Part shown: positions 42,838 through 54,834 of the stretch, piece by piece | How positions within the stretch are numbered: position 1 is the first letter of the stretch | Layout of the letters: each line of letters starts with the position of its first letter | Assembly: GCA_015680685.1 (NCBI GenBank) | Contig: MNCI01002041.1 | Coordinates: 430,669-494,668 of the forward strand | Length of the DNA: 64,000 bases | From: Gnetum montanum | Taxonomy: Eukaryota; Streptophyta; Gnetopsida; Gnetales; Gnetaceae | Reading direction: 5' to 3' | Made by a program: the position numbers and the translations under genes | Notes under the pieces: model-generated | The model's input: the letters and a program-made list of their open reading frames with translations, nothing else | The model's database searches: none | What the model was told of the DNA's origin: nothing

Positions 42838-43864
42838 TGATGAAATAACTTTTATCAAGGACTACGATATCGTATCTACAATATCGTAGATGCAATATTG
42901 TAACCTAATATACAACATAATAATGAGGTGTTAGTCTAGTAATACAAGTCTTGGCCTAGTTACCCTAGGTCATAGGTTCGATTCTACTAGGTAACATTGA
43001 GTTCTAAACTTCTATAAATCTTAGGGTATAACTATGTTTCACTTATTTCAAGTTTGAACACCTCCCATCGTAAATATGATGTAGTGGGCCATGGTCATAC
43101 CTATAAATACAAGCTCACTATCATGTCAAAAAAAAAAAATTTGACCAACACTTAGTAAAATTCTTGCAGTTTTTCTTCTTGAAGTTAGAGTTATTTGTGA
43201 ATTCTTGTAGTATGGTAATTAATAGTTGTACAACATCTTTATTCAGGTGGATTATTCCTGGATATAATTTACGAATGATAATAAAGATCAAGATTGTTCT
43301 TCATCATTGCAACATCTCATGTAGAATAGATTTACTTTCCTATGTTGTTTACTTTTAGTATATCATTTACATTTCCTAAGTCATTTAATATTCCAATATT
43401 CATTAGTAAAGGCAAAATGAGTACAACTGGATTCGAGCATAAAGTGTAGTTATTTAGTAACCCAGTAGTGTCTTTACTTGATTCACTCAGTGGTAAAGTT
43501 ACTTAGTAATCCTAGTAGCAATTACATTAGCCTAGGACATGTATGGAAAACCAGGAATGAATACTTATTGCCAATAGGATAGAATAGTCTTATATTTTCA
43601 TTGTACTTTGAGATAGACTTTCTAATCATTTCTATATGTTTACCTTTATCACATTTAAACCCATACAACATCATTTTATCGTTTGCCTCACTAAGAGTTA
43701 AATCATATGTTTTGCACCTCACTAACTCTAAGTGGGAAGACAAAACACATGAACTTCTTATCAACTCACTAGTATACTTACATTTTGCATCCATGGATTA
43801 CAATCTAGTTACATGTGAGCACTTGTAACTTGTATGGGTGAGTGTTGAAATTCTCTACTAATAA
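42838..43864 (+). repeat. E9 5' LTR with nested SINE
   Basis: Starts TGATGAAATAAC and ends CTACTAATAA (a decayed CCACTCATCA). U3 has GATATCGTATC and AATATCGTAGATG palindromes at 42867-42897. The TATA box TATAAATA is at 43102-43109, and AATAAAGATCAAG is near 43281. The SINE (copy d) occupies 42922-43075. Confidence 0.82.
42922..43075 (+). mobile_element. SINE copy d, best preserved
   Basis: AATGAGGTGTTAGTCTAG (box A), GGTTCGATTCT (near-perfect box B), then the family body ending AACACCTCCC. It sits between the U3 palindromes and the TATA box of the E9 LTR, so it inserted after E9. Confidence 0.75.
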
Positions 43865-43865
43865 T

Positions 43866-43883
43866 TGGCAATGTTGCAATAGA
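43866..43883 (+). other. E9 primer-binding site, decayed
   Basis: TGGCAATGTTGCAATAGA, aligned to the tRNA-Asp-type site. Confidence 0.65.
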
Positions 43884-44008
43884 TGTGTTAATGTTTTCTA
43901 GTCAATCAATTTTACATAATTCGTTGTATTAATTATCACTAAGTCTATTTCTCATACTTAGAATAATTTTTTAAAATACACATACACTTAAGCATCAACC
44001 AACCTAAA

Positions 44009-46030
44009 ATGACTTCCATATCTGAAGTGAAATATTTACTTGCCATTGATTTTAATAAAAGTAATAATAGATATTATAATGAAGAAGACTGGAGTGCACC
44101 AATGTAAATAATATCTTATACACTCATGTTTATTCTTATTATTCCAACTTTACATTTATTTTCCAGTAGGATGAATAGTTTAGATAGAGATACTTACAAG
44201 GAAACATTGGCTGATTGCCAAAATAATCAGCATAATCTATGCTTTAAGCAACCCTCCTAAGATCAAATCTTGGTCATAAACAAGAAGGATATCAAGGTAC
44301 CAAAAATATGACTAGGCCATATTAGTCAATAGATGCTCAAGCAAGAAAGGATGCTATTATGGTAATAAGATATAAATAAGAGAAAGGAAAAAAAGAACCA
44401 CAAATGATCATCCTTAATGAGAAAGAAGATGAGTAGTGTAAAGCTTAAGAGTCTTAACAGACTCAAAGATCTAGCTCTGAAACACTAGTAATATGTATTA
44501 AAAATCCTATAAAGATAAAGTTACCTTTAGCTCTTACAAAACTTCCTAGAAGAGATGAGGTAGACTTCAGACTTAAGAGGAATTTAAGGCCTAACACCTT
44601 TGACAAATCTAGAAGTGATGAACCTAGTAGTCACAAGAGGAGAACCGACCAACAACATTATCCAACTCCCTTATCCTCTTCATGACACTCATCTAAAGAC
44701 TCTAATAAGAAAAAACAAAAGTCAAGTAATCAAGATAGGGAAAGGAGAAGAAATTATGAGAGGCATATCCATGGAAGAAGATATCTTGAGGGAGTGGAAG
44801 ATGATGAAGAAGATAGAGAAAGAGAAATTGGTCATGAGAGAAGAGAGTATCATGAACATCGAAGTGGTCATCACTATAATAGAGCATACAAACCTAAAGA
44901 CCATGAAAAATCCCTACTGGTCACTCAAAGTATGATTAACATCAGGGAAGTAGTATACATACCTACTAGACATCTAGGGGATAGTTGCATTAAGAGACTT
45001 GACATGAATAATATTCTAAAGTTTAAGGGAAGATATAATGTAGATCCACAACATCACATTTAAGCATTCCATGATGCCTACACCCTACAAAACATAGAAA
45101 ATAATTGATAGAAATTAAATTTGTTTCCTAGAATACTTATAAAGAAAGTAGAGAGCTAGTACACATTATTAGAACTAGAATTAATTTAAAGATTGAGTAT
45201 TATGCTAGAGCTCTTCAATGAAAAATATCAAACTTATTCTAGAGTATCAAATTTAAGAAAATAAATCCAAGGATGGAATTAAGGGACATATGAGTCCCTT
45301 GATGTAGTAATGAGCAAATACTATTCACTATTACATAGATGTCAAGGCCATGGATTTTTCCAAAGGAAACAAGTATGGTACATCATTGATGGATTAAGGA
45401 ATAAAACAAGAGAGACCCTTGTAGTATATGCCCAAGGAAGACTATTAGAGATAATAGCTCATTGAAGTCAAAGGTTATTGGATGAAGTAGCAAAAGAAGG
45501 AGAGCTATGCAAAAGAGAATCAACTGAAGAATGAAATAGAGATCTAGTTATAAGAAAAAAAGATGTAAGCATATATGATATACAAGAAGAGGAAACATTA
45601 GAAGATGTGATCCAATGAAAGACTCTACCTATTCAGAAATTAGTAAATGATGTTACAACAAAGGTAGAGAAAATGTGAGACTCTATGGATGAAAAATTTG
45701 CTACAACACTAAAGATAGTAGAAGAGAAAACTAAACCTATCTTCAACAATAATAAGAACATGAAGAAGAAAAAGGATAATGGATGTGAGAATTATAAAAA
45801 TAAAGGAAAAGTTATTATAGTAGAGGAAGTGATAGACTCAAATTTTGAAGATAACACTAGTTGTAAAGTGTGCCAAAATGAACATCCTAAGGGATGTTAT
45901 CCTATTATGGCCCACTTGCAAGATTCTGAGGCATACATACTTAATTCAAAATTTATTTTAAAAAGATGCCTAACCGATTACCTTATCCACAAGGTAATTA
46001 CAAGCCATCCTATGAATTATCCTCAACCAT
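44009..46030 (+). pseudogene. E9 gag
   Basis: Recognisable blocks in order: YNEEDWSAP near 44075; a basic, Glu/Arg/His-rich region at 44794-44900; LDMNNILKFKGRYNVDPQHH at about 45000-45060; and a long acidic/basic linker. Last is the zinc-knuckle-like CKVCQNEHPKGC at about 45870, followed by ILNSKFILKR. It is the same gag family as E2, E3 and E7. Many stops. Confidence 0.8.
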
Positions 46031-46299
46031 AGAAATAATACTAGCAATAGTAACAATAATCACTATCTTAGGGGATGCCATTGCTAAGGCAACAATATCC
46101 ATATCAACAATCAGATCTATATGAATACTATGTACAACATCCTATATCTCTTGAAAGCATGTTCATGCTTTTTCTCCATATTATCTTGCCAAATAGCATA
46201 GGCTTACAACCCCACACATGGAATCATAACCTTATATGTCTTAACTAACATTGCAAGTCCATCTTATCAAGCTCCCAATCCCTTACCATCAAAACCATT

Positions 46300-46980
46300 G
46301 TCAGTAATGCAAGGAGAAATGCTAACACAACCATAGTAAAAAAGTGCTACAAGGGCATTTAACACACAAGAGGATATAACTAGTAAAAGTAAACCAAGAT
46401 CCATAAAACATCCCTTCTTTAGTGTAAGTTTAGAGAAGGTTGAAAGGATAGGAACCTCATCTAACATTTCTCCTTCCACACTAAGTCTTTAAGATTGTAC
46501 CATGTTTCTAGTATCAACAAGAAAGAACTTAACAACTATCATTCTTACACAAATGGTAATACATGGGATAAATTTAGCAGCACTTCCTAAAAAGTGAATA
46601 GATCCAGTAAGCCCTTTAATATACCTCCAAATAGCAAGACATAAGCCATGCAAAGCTTTATTAAATTCTAGGTTAGGGGTAAATCTCATCTCTCATGAAA
46701 TGTACAAGGATTGGAATTTACCTCTATTAAAGATATGTAATATCCAACTAAAGTTAGTTGACTAGTCTATTGTTGTTCCACTTGAATAAGTGGAAGATGT
46801 GATGATTACCATAAGCGGATGGTCTTATCTTGCTGATTTTCTTGTTATTCATATGAGATAGAATAAAGGCAAATTTCCTATAATCATGAAAGAACATGAC
46901 TTAGCACTCTAGATGCTAAGCTAGGAATCAGGGACTTATCCTTGAAAATCTCCACGGAGGATGAAGCCAAAATTATTCAG
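46300..46980 (+). pseudogene. E9 protease region
   Basis: PCKALLNSRLGVNLIS near 46640 corresponds to the active site; the DSG triplet has become NSR. It is followed by YKDWNLPLLK, VEDVMITISGWSYLADFLVI and KFPIIMKEH. Clearly homologous to E1 and E3, and inactive. Confidence 0.78.
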
Positions 46981-47179
46981 AGATGTAAAGTTCCATGTAT
47001 CACATACATTGATAATAAATGCAATTGCATGTAGAAAGTCTAGACAAGAAGGTAAGATACCATCCTAGCATGAAAATGATGTGTTTAGGATATGTGTGTA
47101 TAACAATGTTTGTATGCAGTAGCAACAAAACAAAAAGGTACCTAGTGATTAACCAATGAAGCAGAATCAGAATCAAATA

Positions 47180-47895
47180 TATGCATGGAACTAGTTGAAA
47201 AAATGACAAGTGCCTACATAGAAGAAAGTGATAAAATGGAACAAATATGAAAATAACCTCCCCACACAAGTTTTCAATAAAATGAGGATGTTAAATGGGG
47301 ATAATTAGAGATACCGAAAATGTATGAACTAGAACCACTAGAACTAAAATCCTTATCAGGTACACTTAAATATGCTTTTATAAATAATAAAAAGGAAATA
47401 ATAATAAGTGCCAATCTTGACAAAGAATAGAAAATAAGATTATTAGAAGTGGTGAACAAATGGCCAGTTGTGTCCACATGGTCTTATGATGAAATCACTA
47501 GCATTGATTAAGGAATCTATCGATATCATCTCTACATTGATTCACCTATTAAACCATGCTACTAACCTCAATGAAGATTAAACCCAAAACTCAAAGAAGT
47601 TATCAAATAAGAATTAGATATGCAATTAAAATTAGGGTTCGTCTATCCTATTGCATAGAGTGAATGGGTTAGCCTATTCATCATTGTTCTAAAGAAGGGT
47701 GGTAAGTGGAGGATCTATATAGATTTTTGATTGTTGAATATGGAAACATTTAGGGACCATTTTTCTTTATCATTTGTTGATCAAGTTTTGGATACTATTG
47801 TAGGGAACTAGTATTACTATTTTCTAGATGGATACAATGGATACAACCAAATTTGTATTACAATAGAAGATTTAAGAGAAGACAACATTCACTAG
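47180..47895 (+). pseudogene. E9 linker and truncated reverse transcriptase
   Basis: The linker ELEPLELKSLSGTLKYAF leads into the RT fingers: SEWVSLFIIVLKKGGKW, DQVLDTIVGN and FLDGYNGYNQI. The domain ends at 47895, before the FMDD catalytic box, where the E8 LTR begins. The five bases ACTAG at 47891-47895 should be the E8 target site. Confidence 0.85.
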
Positions 47896-49018
47896 TGTTG
47901 CAGTAAGAATCATCATAATAATAGAATCTAACACAACCTAATACAATATTGAGCCAAGAAATCTCATGGCCATCTAACGGTCTAGGAGAATTAAACTCTT
48001 GAATAAGCTCCCTCAAATTGAAAGTAGACTTGGGAATCATAGAACAAAAATTTGACAATTCGAATTGAACATTTTTGTGAAATGTGAAAAAATTAAAAAA
48101 AACAAAAGCGAGTACATCAAATAGTTAGTAGGGAAAATGTATAAATATCTTATGTAGATGTATTTAAATGAAAGACATAGTTTGTGGTTGGCAAATAAGA
48201 GTAATTAGCAAAGAGATGTAGAGCGAAATAAATCTAATCCATTAAAACATTAAATCAAAAGCAAACATGGGAAAATAGAAACTAGGTCCATAGAAAATAT
48301 GGATGATGCCAAAGACAAAAAAGCCCAAAGGCAAAAACCTAGATTACAACAAAAGAGGGAATCAAAAACCTACAAAAAGATGTTCTGGGACATGTACTAG
48401 AGATCAAAGGCATTTGACGAGGAGTTGTGTTATCTTGTTTTTTCTCTAATGCATGCACCTAATGCAGATCTTGTAGGAACATTAGCAGATTCAATAGTTG
48501 ATGAAGCAAAAGAATGGATCAAATTCATGCATTCACTTGATTCAAAATGATGTTCATGTGTGTTTGGAGGATCAAAAAGGGATACAATTCACTAGTAGGG
48601 AAGGAAGAAAAAAAGGGAAGTTATTTTGTAGAAAGGTTGTGTCTTTGGAAGAGGTTTTTCAAATCAGTAATTGTAAGGAATGTTAACTACACTAAATTGT
48701 AAAGATCGTTGCAAATGCTATGTGCCAAAAGGAGATATCAAATCAAAAGAAAAATCATAAAAAAGTCAATCCCTTTTCATTTAGAAGTATTCTTCTATTT
48801 ATAGGCTGAAAATGGCTTGTAGATCACATACAATCATCTAGAAGCTTCTAAAAGTTTCTAGATAGGATAAATGACATGTAGATGTAAAAGCTAATGTCAA
48901 ACTTTGAATGGAAGATCCCTACTAAGTTTTAAAGAGCTAACATGTTGTAAAAGTAAAGAATGACACCAGACATCAAAAGTAGATCTAACATGGGACATCG
49001 AAAATTAGGTTGACGTAG

Positions 49019-49860
49019 TGGTGAGTGGTGAGGTACCCCTACACTCAACCATACGAATATGAGCATTCACGCACGATTCGGTCAAACTCTGTGGACAAGC
49101 TAGTTGTGGTATCTAGATCATTACACGTTGATCACAGTTCGCTGTCTTCCCACCTGGACTAGTATTTTCTTTGTCACATATGGTTTCGTCCAGAGTGAGG
49201 CAGATGATGTGATCCTAAACTAATGCTACTCCTAGAGAAAATGGAAAATAATCATGATTAAACTAATAAGAAATAGGAAATGAAGTCTAAGCTAGCCTAA
49301 GTACGATGAGCATCCATTCCTTAATCATCCGTAGGCATCTTGGACCTCGTGCATGACTACTACTAGGATTACCAAGCGTAGATCCTAGGTACGCTACTGG
49401 GTTATCAAGTAGTCACACTTAAATGCTCGTGATTAAGTCGTACTCATTCCGCAATTAACAACAAGAATAGTAAATGATGGTAAAGAAATATTAATTAAGA
49501 AAATAATAAATAAAAATAACAATTAACAATAACAATTAAATAATTAAACTAAGTGAATGCTGCAATGATGAAGTAATCTCAATCTTTATTGCTGATCATG
49601 TGCATGTCCAAGTACGTCACACTTATGGAAATAAATTGTACAATTACGAGCATCACACTGTGGGCATGCACTTGGGAAAATAGTCTAACTCCTATGGAAA
49701 TAAAGTGCAAGGGCTTCGCTACAACTACTAGAAAGATTCCCAAATGAGGCGGAAGGCTCTCTTATTTATAGGCCAAAATAGGCTCCGCGTAAACGGGGCC
49801 ACGTCGATGCAGCTGTGTATATGTAGCCTAGTCAACACATTGACTAATGACACTTCATCA
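49019..49860 (-). repeat. E6 3' LTR
   Basis: 842 bp, TGGTGAG...CTTCATCA. Its U3 is shorter than in the 5' LTR (part of the palindrome cluster is deleted). The PPT (TTCAGTCATGGGGATG, 49861-49876) follows. Confidence 0.9.
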
Positions 49861-50034
49861 CATCCCCATGACTGAATAAAAACTCGTCCTTGAGTCAAAG
49901 AAAGTGAGCAGTAAGCTCAATTGAATACACAATGGATAAGTATGGGATTATTAACTGACTAGAAATTTATTCATGTCGTAGTGGAGAATGAAAAAAAATT
50001 GGGACACAGACAAAAAAGACAAAACTTGTGGAAC

Positions 50035-50472
50035 TCATGGGGTTCTCAGTAGTGGTGGCTCCTCCATGGGTGCCTGTCATTTTTTTCTGTGCATCAGGCT
50101 TCTAAGATTGATACCATTGAAGAAGCACCTGATGTTTCTCCTCTTCTATTTGAGGATTATGAGCCATTCATGCTAATGTTCCAATGTTTGATGAAGTCAG
50201 CATTTCCCATGGGCATGGTAGGTACGGGAACACTTGATTGGCCTTTACATGCATGTCGCAGATAGCCATTGTTCCTCATCATAGGCTCGGGCCCTAACCT
50301 CTCCCTGTTTTTCTTGGATAGATTATGCAATAACAAGAGCTCCATGATGGATGTTAAATGATTGTGCCTTTTGCTCTGCATGTTTTGCATGAGGTCCTTG
50401 GCCTTTGCCTCCCCCAGGTCATTCGTTTGCACCTTGCAAAGGTCCTCCTTGTTGTCTTCTTTTAGGGGCCAT
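50035..50472 (-). pseudogene. E6 aORF remnant (internally deleted)
   Basis: Starts MAPKRRQQGGPLQGA after an ATTATAG acceptor-like site and ends PMEEPPLLRTP, matching the two ends of the E2 aORF. The transposon-like domain and coiled coil between them are missing, leaving about 145 codons with an early stop in the first frame. The deletion seems to have kept the start, the intron and the end. Confidence 0.7.
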
Positions 50473-50534
50473 CTATAATCACACAAAGATCAATTGCTAG
50501 TAAGGTTATTGAAAAAAGTTCAATGATTTCATAC
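50473..50534 (-). other. Predicted 62-nt intron before the E6 aORF remnant
   Basis: ATGAGTAAG|GTATGAAATC at the donor and GTGTGATTATAG|ATGG at the acceptor, on the minus strand. A CTTACTAG stretch inside could be a branch site. Frame is kept across the junction. Confidence 0.6.
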
Positions 50535-51750
50535 CTTACTCATTGCCTTTAATAAATGCTGAATTCTTTACTTGGTGTGATTTTAGAGTTAGAAAGTTTT
50601 CAAGGAAGTTGCCCTAAAAGTTTAATGTCGGACCTGGTTTTGAGGAAAGTTTGATAAAATGATGACAAAGAAAAGAATAGATTTGGCAATGAAGTACTCA
50701 GAGGGTATAAGATGATGTGGTGGTGTGCAACAAGTACAAATTACAAAAGTCATGCAAGTGGATCCTCCCCAAAGCAGGTTCCAACCTATATGCCCTTGCG
50801 TAACCACACCTTAAGATGTCCATAGGCACTAGAAGGGTTAAATGTAATCTATACCGATGCAAAAAAACACACACATGTTGATACCACCGTGATGAGGTAT
50901 GAATTCAATGCTATACAAGACATGAGTCACAAACACATGAACAACGAGATGGAATGAATTGGAGAAGGGATTGTAAAGATTGGAACATCAGGTAACTAAC
51001 TCAAGGCACAATGAATCTTGAGTGCAGGGCATGATTAATGTGTCATTAGCCCGTCGCTCCAAAATCAAGACCAAGTCCATTCCTCTGAGTAGTGACATTG
51101 CATTGTTTCATCCAATGAAGGACAACCATAAGAGCACCATGACAGCAAGGTGTACGATCACTTGGCATTTTTTGCAAGGGAGGAGTGACTTGGAATTTCT
51201 TTGCAGCATACTTTTTGTTTGGCCACTTTGGCACACTCTCTTCTTTTTTATTTATTTTTTTGTTTTTTATTGGGTGCCTATAATACTCTTACTTCCATTT
51301 TTTGTTAGATCTACAAGGATCTTAGTACAACCAAGCTACATGATAGCACATACAGATGTCACCAAAGAGAATCCACAAGTCCCCTTGATGTCACACCCTG
51401 GGCATTCCCTCTTAGTCCATCATTTTTAACTCTAGGCACAATGAACATAGAATTACTTTAAGTTTTATTGATGTCATGAATATCATCATACCCAGAGTAG
51501 AACCTCTTATTAATAGAATGGTTGGGTGGATGTGATGGGCTCGTTGTTCAAATAATTAGTCACCTGAGACTTGATAACATAGAACAACACCTCAACCAAC
51601 GAGTCACGTGAGTGTTTTATTCGTAGATGAGATTACTCATAAAAAGATAAAAAGATAAAAGGATAAAACAATAAATTAAAAGGTGAAAAACTGGAAAACA
51701 AAAAGTTGAAAAATTAAAGAAATAGAAAAATATTTATTAATTTTGTGTTG
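50535..51750 (-). other. E6 untranslated region between gag and aORF remnant
   Basis: Aligns with E2 23180-24260 at the GTGGATCCTCCCC and CCTTGCGTAACCACACC blocks. The internal TATA/palindrome module of E1 and E2 is missing here. A T/C-rich stretch lies near 51240-51300. No ORF of note. Confidence 0.6.
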
Positions 51751-53417
51751 TTAGAATGGAGGATATCCCCCATAGCTAAATGGTTGAGCATGGCTAGAAT
51801 TTATAAATGGAAAGTTTGGATCCTTGCATGTTGGAAATATTGGGACCCGATCATACTTACACCATTGGGGTTCACACACTTGATTCGAGTTGACATAGTG
51901 GGGCAAGTTATAAGATGTGGTTAATTTATAAGGAGTTGACCCACTATGGTACTTATGATCGTAAGATGGTATGCAAGGATCAACATGTCTCCCCATGTGG
52001 CAATATTCATTGGGCCCCATGGTTGTTGGAGTATTGAGTGGTGGCCTTGATAAGGTAACATGAGGTGTTTGGTTTGAAGAGGAAGATGCACCACAGTGCT
52101 AGATTTGTGCTGAGTTGGTGGATGTAGTGGTTTCTGAACTATGGTGTCCCTTTCAATGGTCACGTCTAAAGAAGGGACACCTTTGATGTTGTGAAGGTGC
52201 TATGGTGCTATAGCAGCACAAGTAACATTTGTGGGTTGGTGCTATGATGCAAAATATTCTAGCATAGTTGGCAGTGATGTAGAAGGGGGTGAAGTATGAG
52301 AATATTGACATTGAGGAGAAGTTTAAGGCACATGAGGTGGTGATCTTGTTGGAGAGGACATGGGTGGATAGTATTTGGGAGAATGATGACGATGAGGTGA
52401 GGTAGAGGATGCTGATCTTGTTGGAGAAATAGGGTGTTAAACATAATAAGCATTTGGCACTAGGACATACAAAGGGTATGGTCTAGTTGGCGGTGGCCTC
52501 CCCTACGACTGAGGTTTTTGCCACTATGGTTAAACCTGATATTTTTGTATGAAATCTAGATGTAACATTCCTTCCCAATGCTCATGTAAATGTGACAAAA
52601 TTGGACATTGGCCTTTGGGGTGATCGTACAGAAAGATGTTGCATTGATATGTGAAATTGGCAATTGAGTTCTTATTCTTATTATCTTCTACCCTTTGTTT
52701 TGATTGTTGCGTGGTGTCTTGTCTTGTTTCTCGATTTAGCATAGTTTTTCCTCTAATAATTTTGCTATATTCTCCACATCTTTCATGTACCCAATCCGTC
52801 ATCTTATTGATCTTTGCCTCAATTTCATCTAGTGATTGTAGGATTGGCAAATATGATTCCACCTCCTTGAAGTGAGTTGATTTCTCCTCTTCATGATCAT
52901 GGACCCTAGTTAAGTTGAGATTTTGGTTCTGTTGAGAACTTTCAACATTCTCCCATTTTGCTATTTCTCCTTCTTCTTTTTCTACCTGCTTAATAAGCTC
53001 TTGGAATTGATGGGTTCATAGCTCATATAGTTGACCTTGGGTGTACATCCCTAGGATCTCCCTTGTTTCATTATGGAGCCCATCTATGATATGGTACATT
53101 AGCCTTTCCTCGGAGAACCCATGGNAAAATTTGTTTAAATTAAGCATGTGTAGACAACTTTCCTTATGATGCCTATGGGCTATTCAAATAGCCTCTTGTA
53201 TTTCCGTTAAGCTTGTAGTGGCCAGTAGGGGTTCATCGTCACTAGGTATGTTATGAAGTTGTGAGTTAGGACAATGTTGTTTGTGTTAATGCTCATAAGA
53301 GACCCCTACATCAAATTGGATACTCCAAACTTCATCTTCATTATCATATAATTTGTTGGTTCTCCAATGAGTTGGCCTACTAGTTGTTGCATTGTCATGG
53401 TCTTGTGAGAGAGACAT
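51751..53417 (-). pseudogene. E6 gag (pol-less family type)
   Basis: Starts MSLSQDHDNATTSRPTHWRT and ends FSYGGYPPF, as in E2. The zinc-knuckle-like CNIFLYDHPKGQCP is near 52610. The C-terminal extension has HMGRHVDPCIPSYDHKY. About 330 bp of the capsid region (equivalent to E2 25850-26170) is missing at an N (53125), either from an unresolved assembly gap or a real deletion. Several stops. Confidence 0.8.
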
Positions 53418-53535
53418 TGTTGTGAACTGTGTGTGACTTAATTGAATTGAATTTAATTTCTTTTCCAAAGGATATATCATTAATACTTGTTATGACGATC
53501 TTGTATGATATAACTAATCTAGATAACTAGCACCA

Positions 53536-53553
53536 TCCTCGGCAACGGCGCCA
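53536..53553 (-). other. E6 primer-binding site (tRNA-Asp), best preserved
   Basis: Minus strand TGGCGCCGTTGCCGAGGA, one difference from the plant tRNA-Asp complement. Confidence 0.92.
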
Positions 53554-53554
53554 A

Positions 53555-54430
53555 TGATGAGTGGCAAGGTACCTCTACACTCAACCATACGAATACGAGC
53601 ATTCACGCATGATCTGGTCGAACTCCGTGGACAGGCTAGTTGTGGTATCTAGATCTTTACACATTGATTGCAGTTCGCTATCTTCCCACCTGGACTAGTA
53701 TTTTCTTTGTCACATATGGTTTTGTCTAGAGTGAGGTGTATGATGTGATCCTAAACTAATGCTACTCCTAGAGAAAATGGAAAATAATCTTGATTAAACT
53801 AATAAGTAATAGGAAATGATGTCTAAGCTAGCCTAAGTATGATGAGCATCCATTCCTTAATCATCGTACACATCTTGGACCTCATGCACGACTACTACTA
53901 GGATTACCAAGCATAGATCCTAGGTACGCTACTAGGTTACCAAGTAGTCACACTTAAATGCTCGTGATTAAGTCGTACTCATTCTGCAGTTAACAACAAG
54001 AATAGTAAATGATGGTAAAGAAATATTAACTAAGAAAATAATAATTAACAATAACAATTAAATAATTAAACTAAGTAAATGTTGCAATGATGAAGTAATC
54101 TTGATCTTTATTGTTGATCATGTGCGTGTCCAAGTACGTCACACTTGAATAAAGGTGTCGTACAATTACAAACATCACACTGAGGGCATGCACTTGGGAA
54201 AATAGTCTAACTCCTACTGAAATAAAGTGCAAGGGCTTTGCTACAACTACTAGAAAGATGCCCAAATGAGGTGAAAGGCCCTCTTATTTATAGGCCAAAA
54301 TAGGCTCCACGTAAACGAGGCCACATCGATGCATGGAAGGCTGCATTAACGGGGCTGCGTCGACGTGGCTGCGTATACGCAGCCCCGTATACGCGGCCTA
54401 GTCAATGCATTAACTAATGACACTTCATCA
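53555..54430 (-). repeat. E6 5' LTR
   Basis: 876 bp, TGATGAG...CTTCATCA. The minus-strand TATA box (TATAAATAAGAG) is near 54284-54293. An intact palindrome cluster (GTCGACG, GCGTATACGC, CCCGTATACGCGG) lies at 54355-54400. Confidence 0.92.
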
Positions 54431-54688
54431 TGTAGGATGTTAGAAGCTAGAAGTAGAATCAATGTCATAGCTGACATCAAATTTGAAAACTAGAAGAAGA
54501 GTTGAAACAATGCTACTGATAATGCAAAATGATATTTCGAGTAAGCTGGAGATATAAATCCAAAAACTACATTGCAAATGATGCAGAACGTTGAATTTGT
54601 ATTATCAAAAATAGCTTTAAACATTGAAAACCCATAGAATGTACCCAAGTCTCTAACTTATGCAACGAAAGCCAAACTAGGTAGAACA

Positions 54689-54701
54689 TTGCCCCCTCTT
54701 G
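54689..54701 (-). other. E8 polypurine tract
   Basis: Minus strand CAAGAGGGGGCAA directly before the TGTTCTAC LTR start. Confidence 0.7.
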
Positions 54702-54834
54702 ATTGATATTGCTAAAGAGTTAAAGTTAGTTTCATCAAGAAAAGACACAAGCTGGTAGATACTTACAAGAGGATTAGATGAAGTGGGATGATAGGGAAGA
54801 AAATCTACAACATCTCCGATTTACCTACCATGGA

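Larger units (their letters stand above)
42838..47895 (+). mobile_element. E9: Athila-like element, plus strand, truncated by E8
   Basis: 5' LTR, PBS, gag, protease, linker and the first part of RT, all on the plus strand. RT stops at 47895, exactly where the E8 LTR begins (TGTTGCAG). The remainder should lie beyond the right edge of the window. It is heavily decayed, older than E8, and contains a SINE in its U3. Confidence 0.85.
49019..54430 (-). mobile_element. E6: pol-less gag element, 5.4 kb
   Basis: LTR-PBS-gag-UTR-truncated aORF-PPT-LTR on the minus strand, with no pol. TSDs are CGTAG (49014-49018) and TGTAG (54431-54435), a single C/T difference. LTRs are of the GTCGAC/GTATAC type, as in E1, while gag is of the E2/E7 type. 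The PBS is the best preserved in the window, which suggests a relatively young copy. Confidence 0.88.
47896..54688 (-). repeat. E8 3' LTR, interrupted by E6
   Basis: TGTTGCAG...GTAGAACA. About 1.38 kb without E6 (49019-54430) and its TSD. The minus-strand TATA box (TATAAATAG) is at 48795-48803. The start lies precisely at the break in E9 RT, and the end abuts a PPT. The second LTR is not in the window to confirm the ends. Confidence 0.7.
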
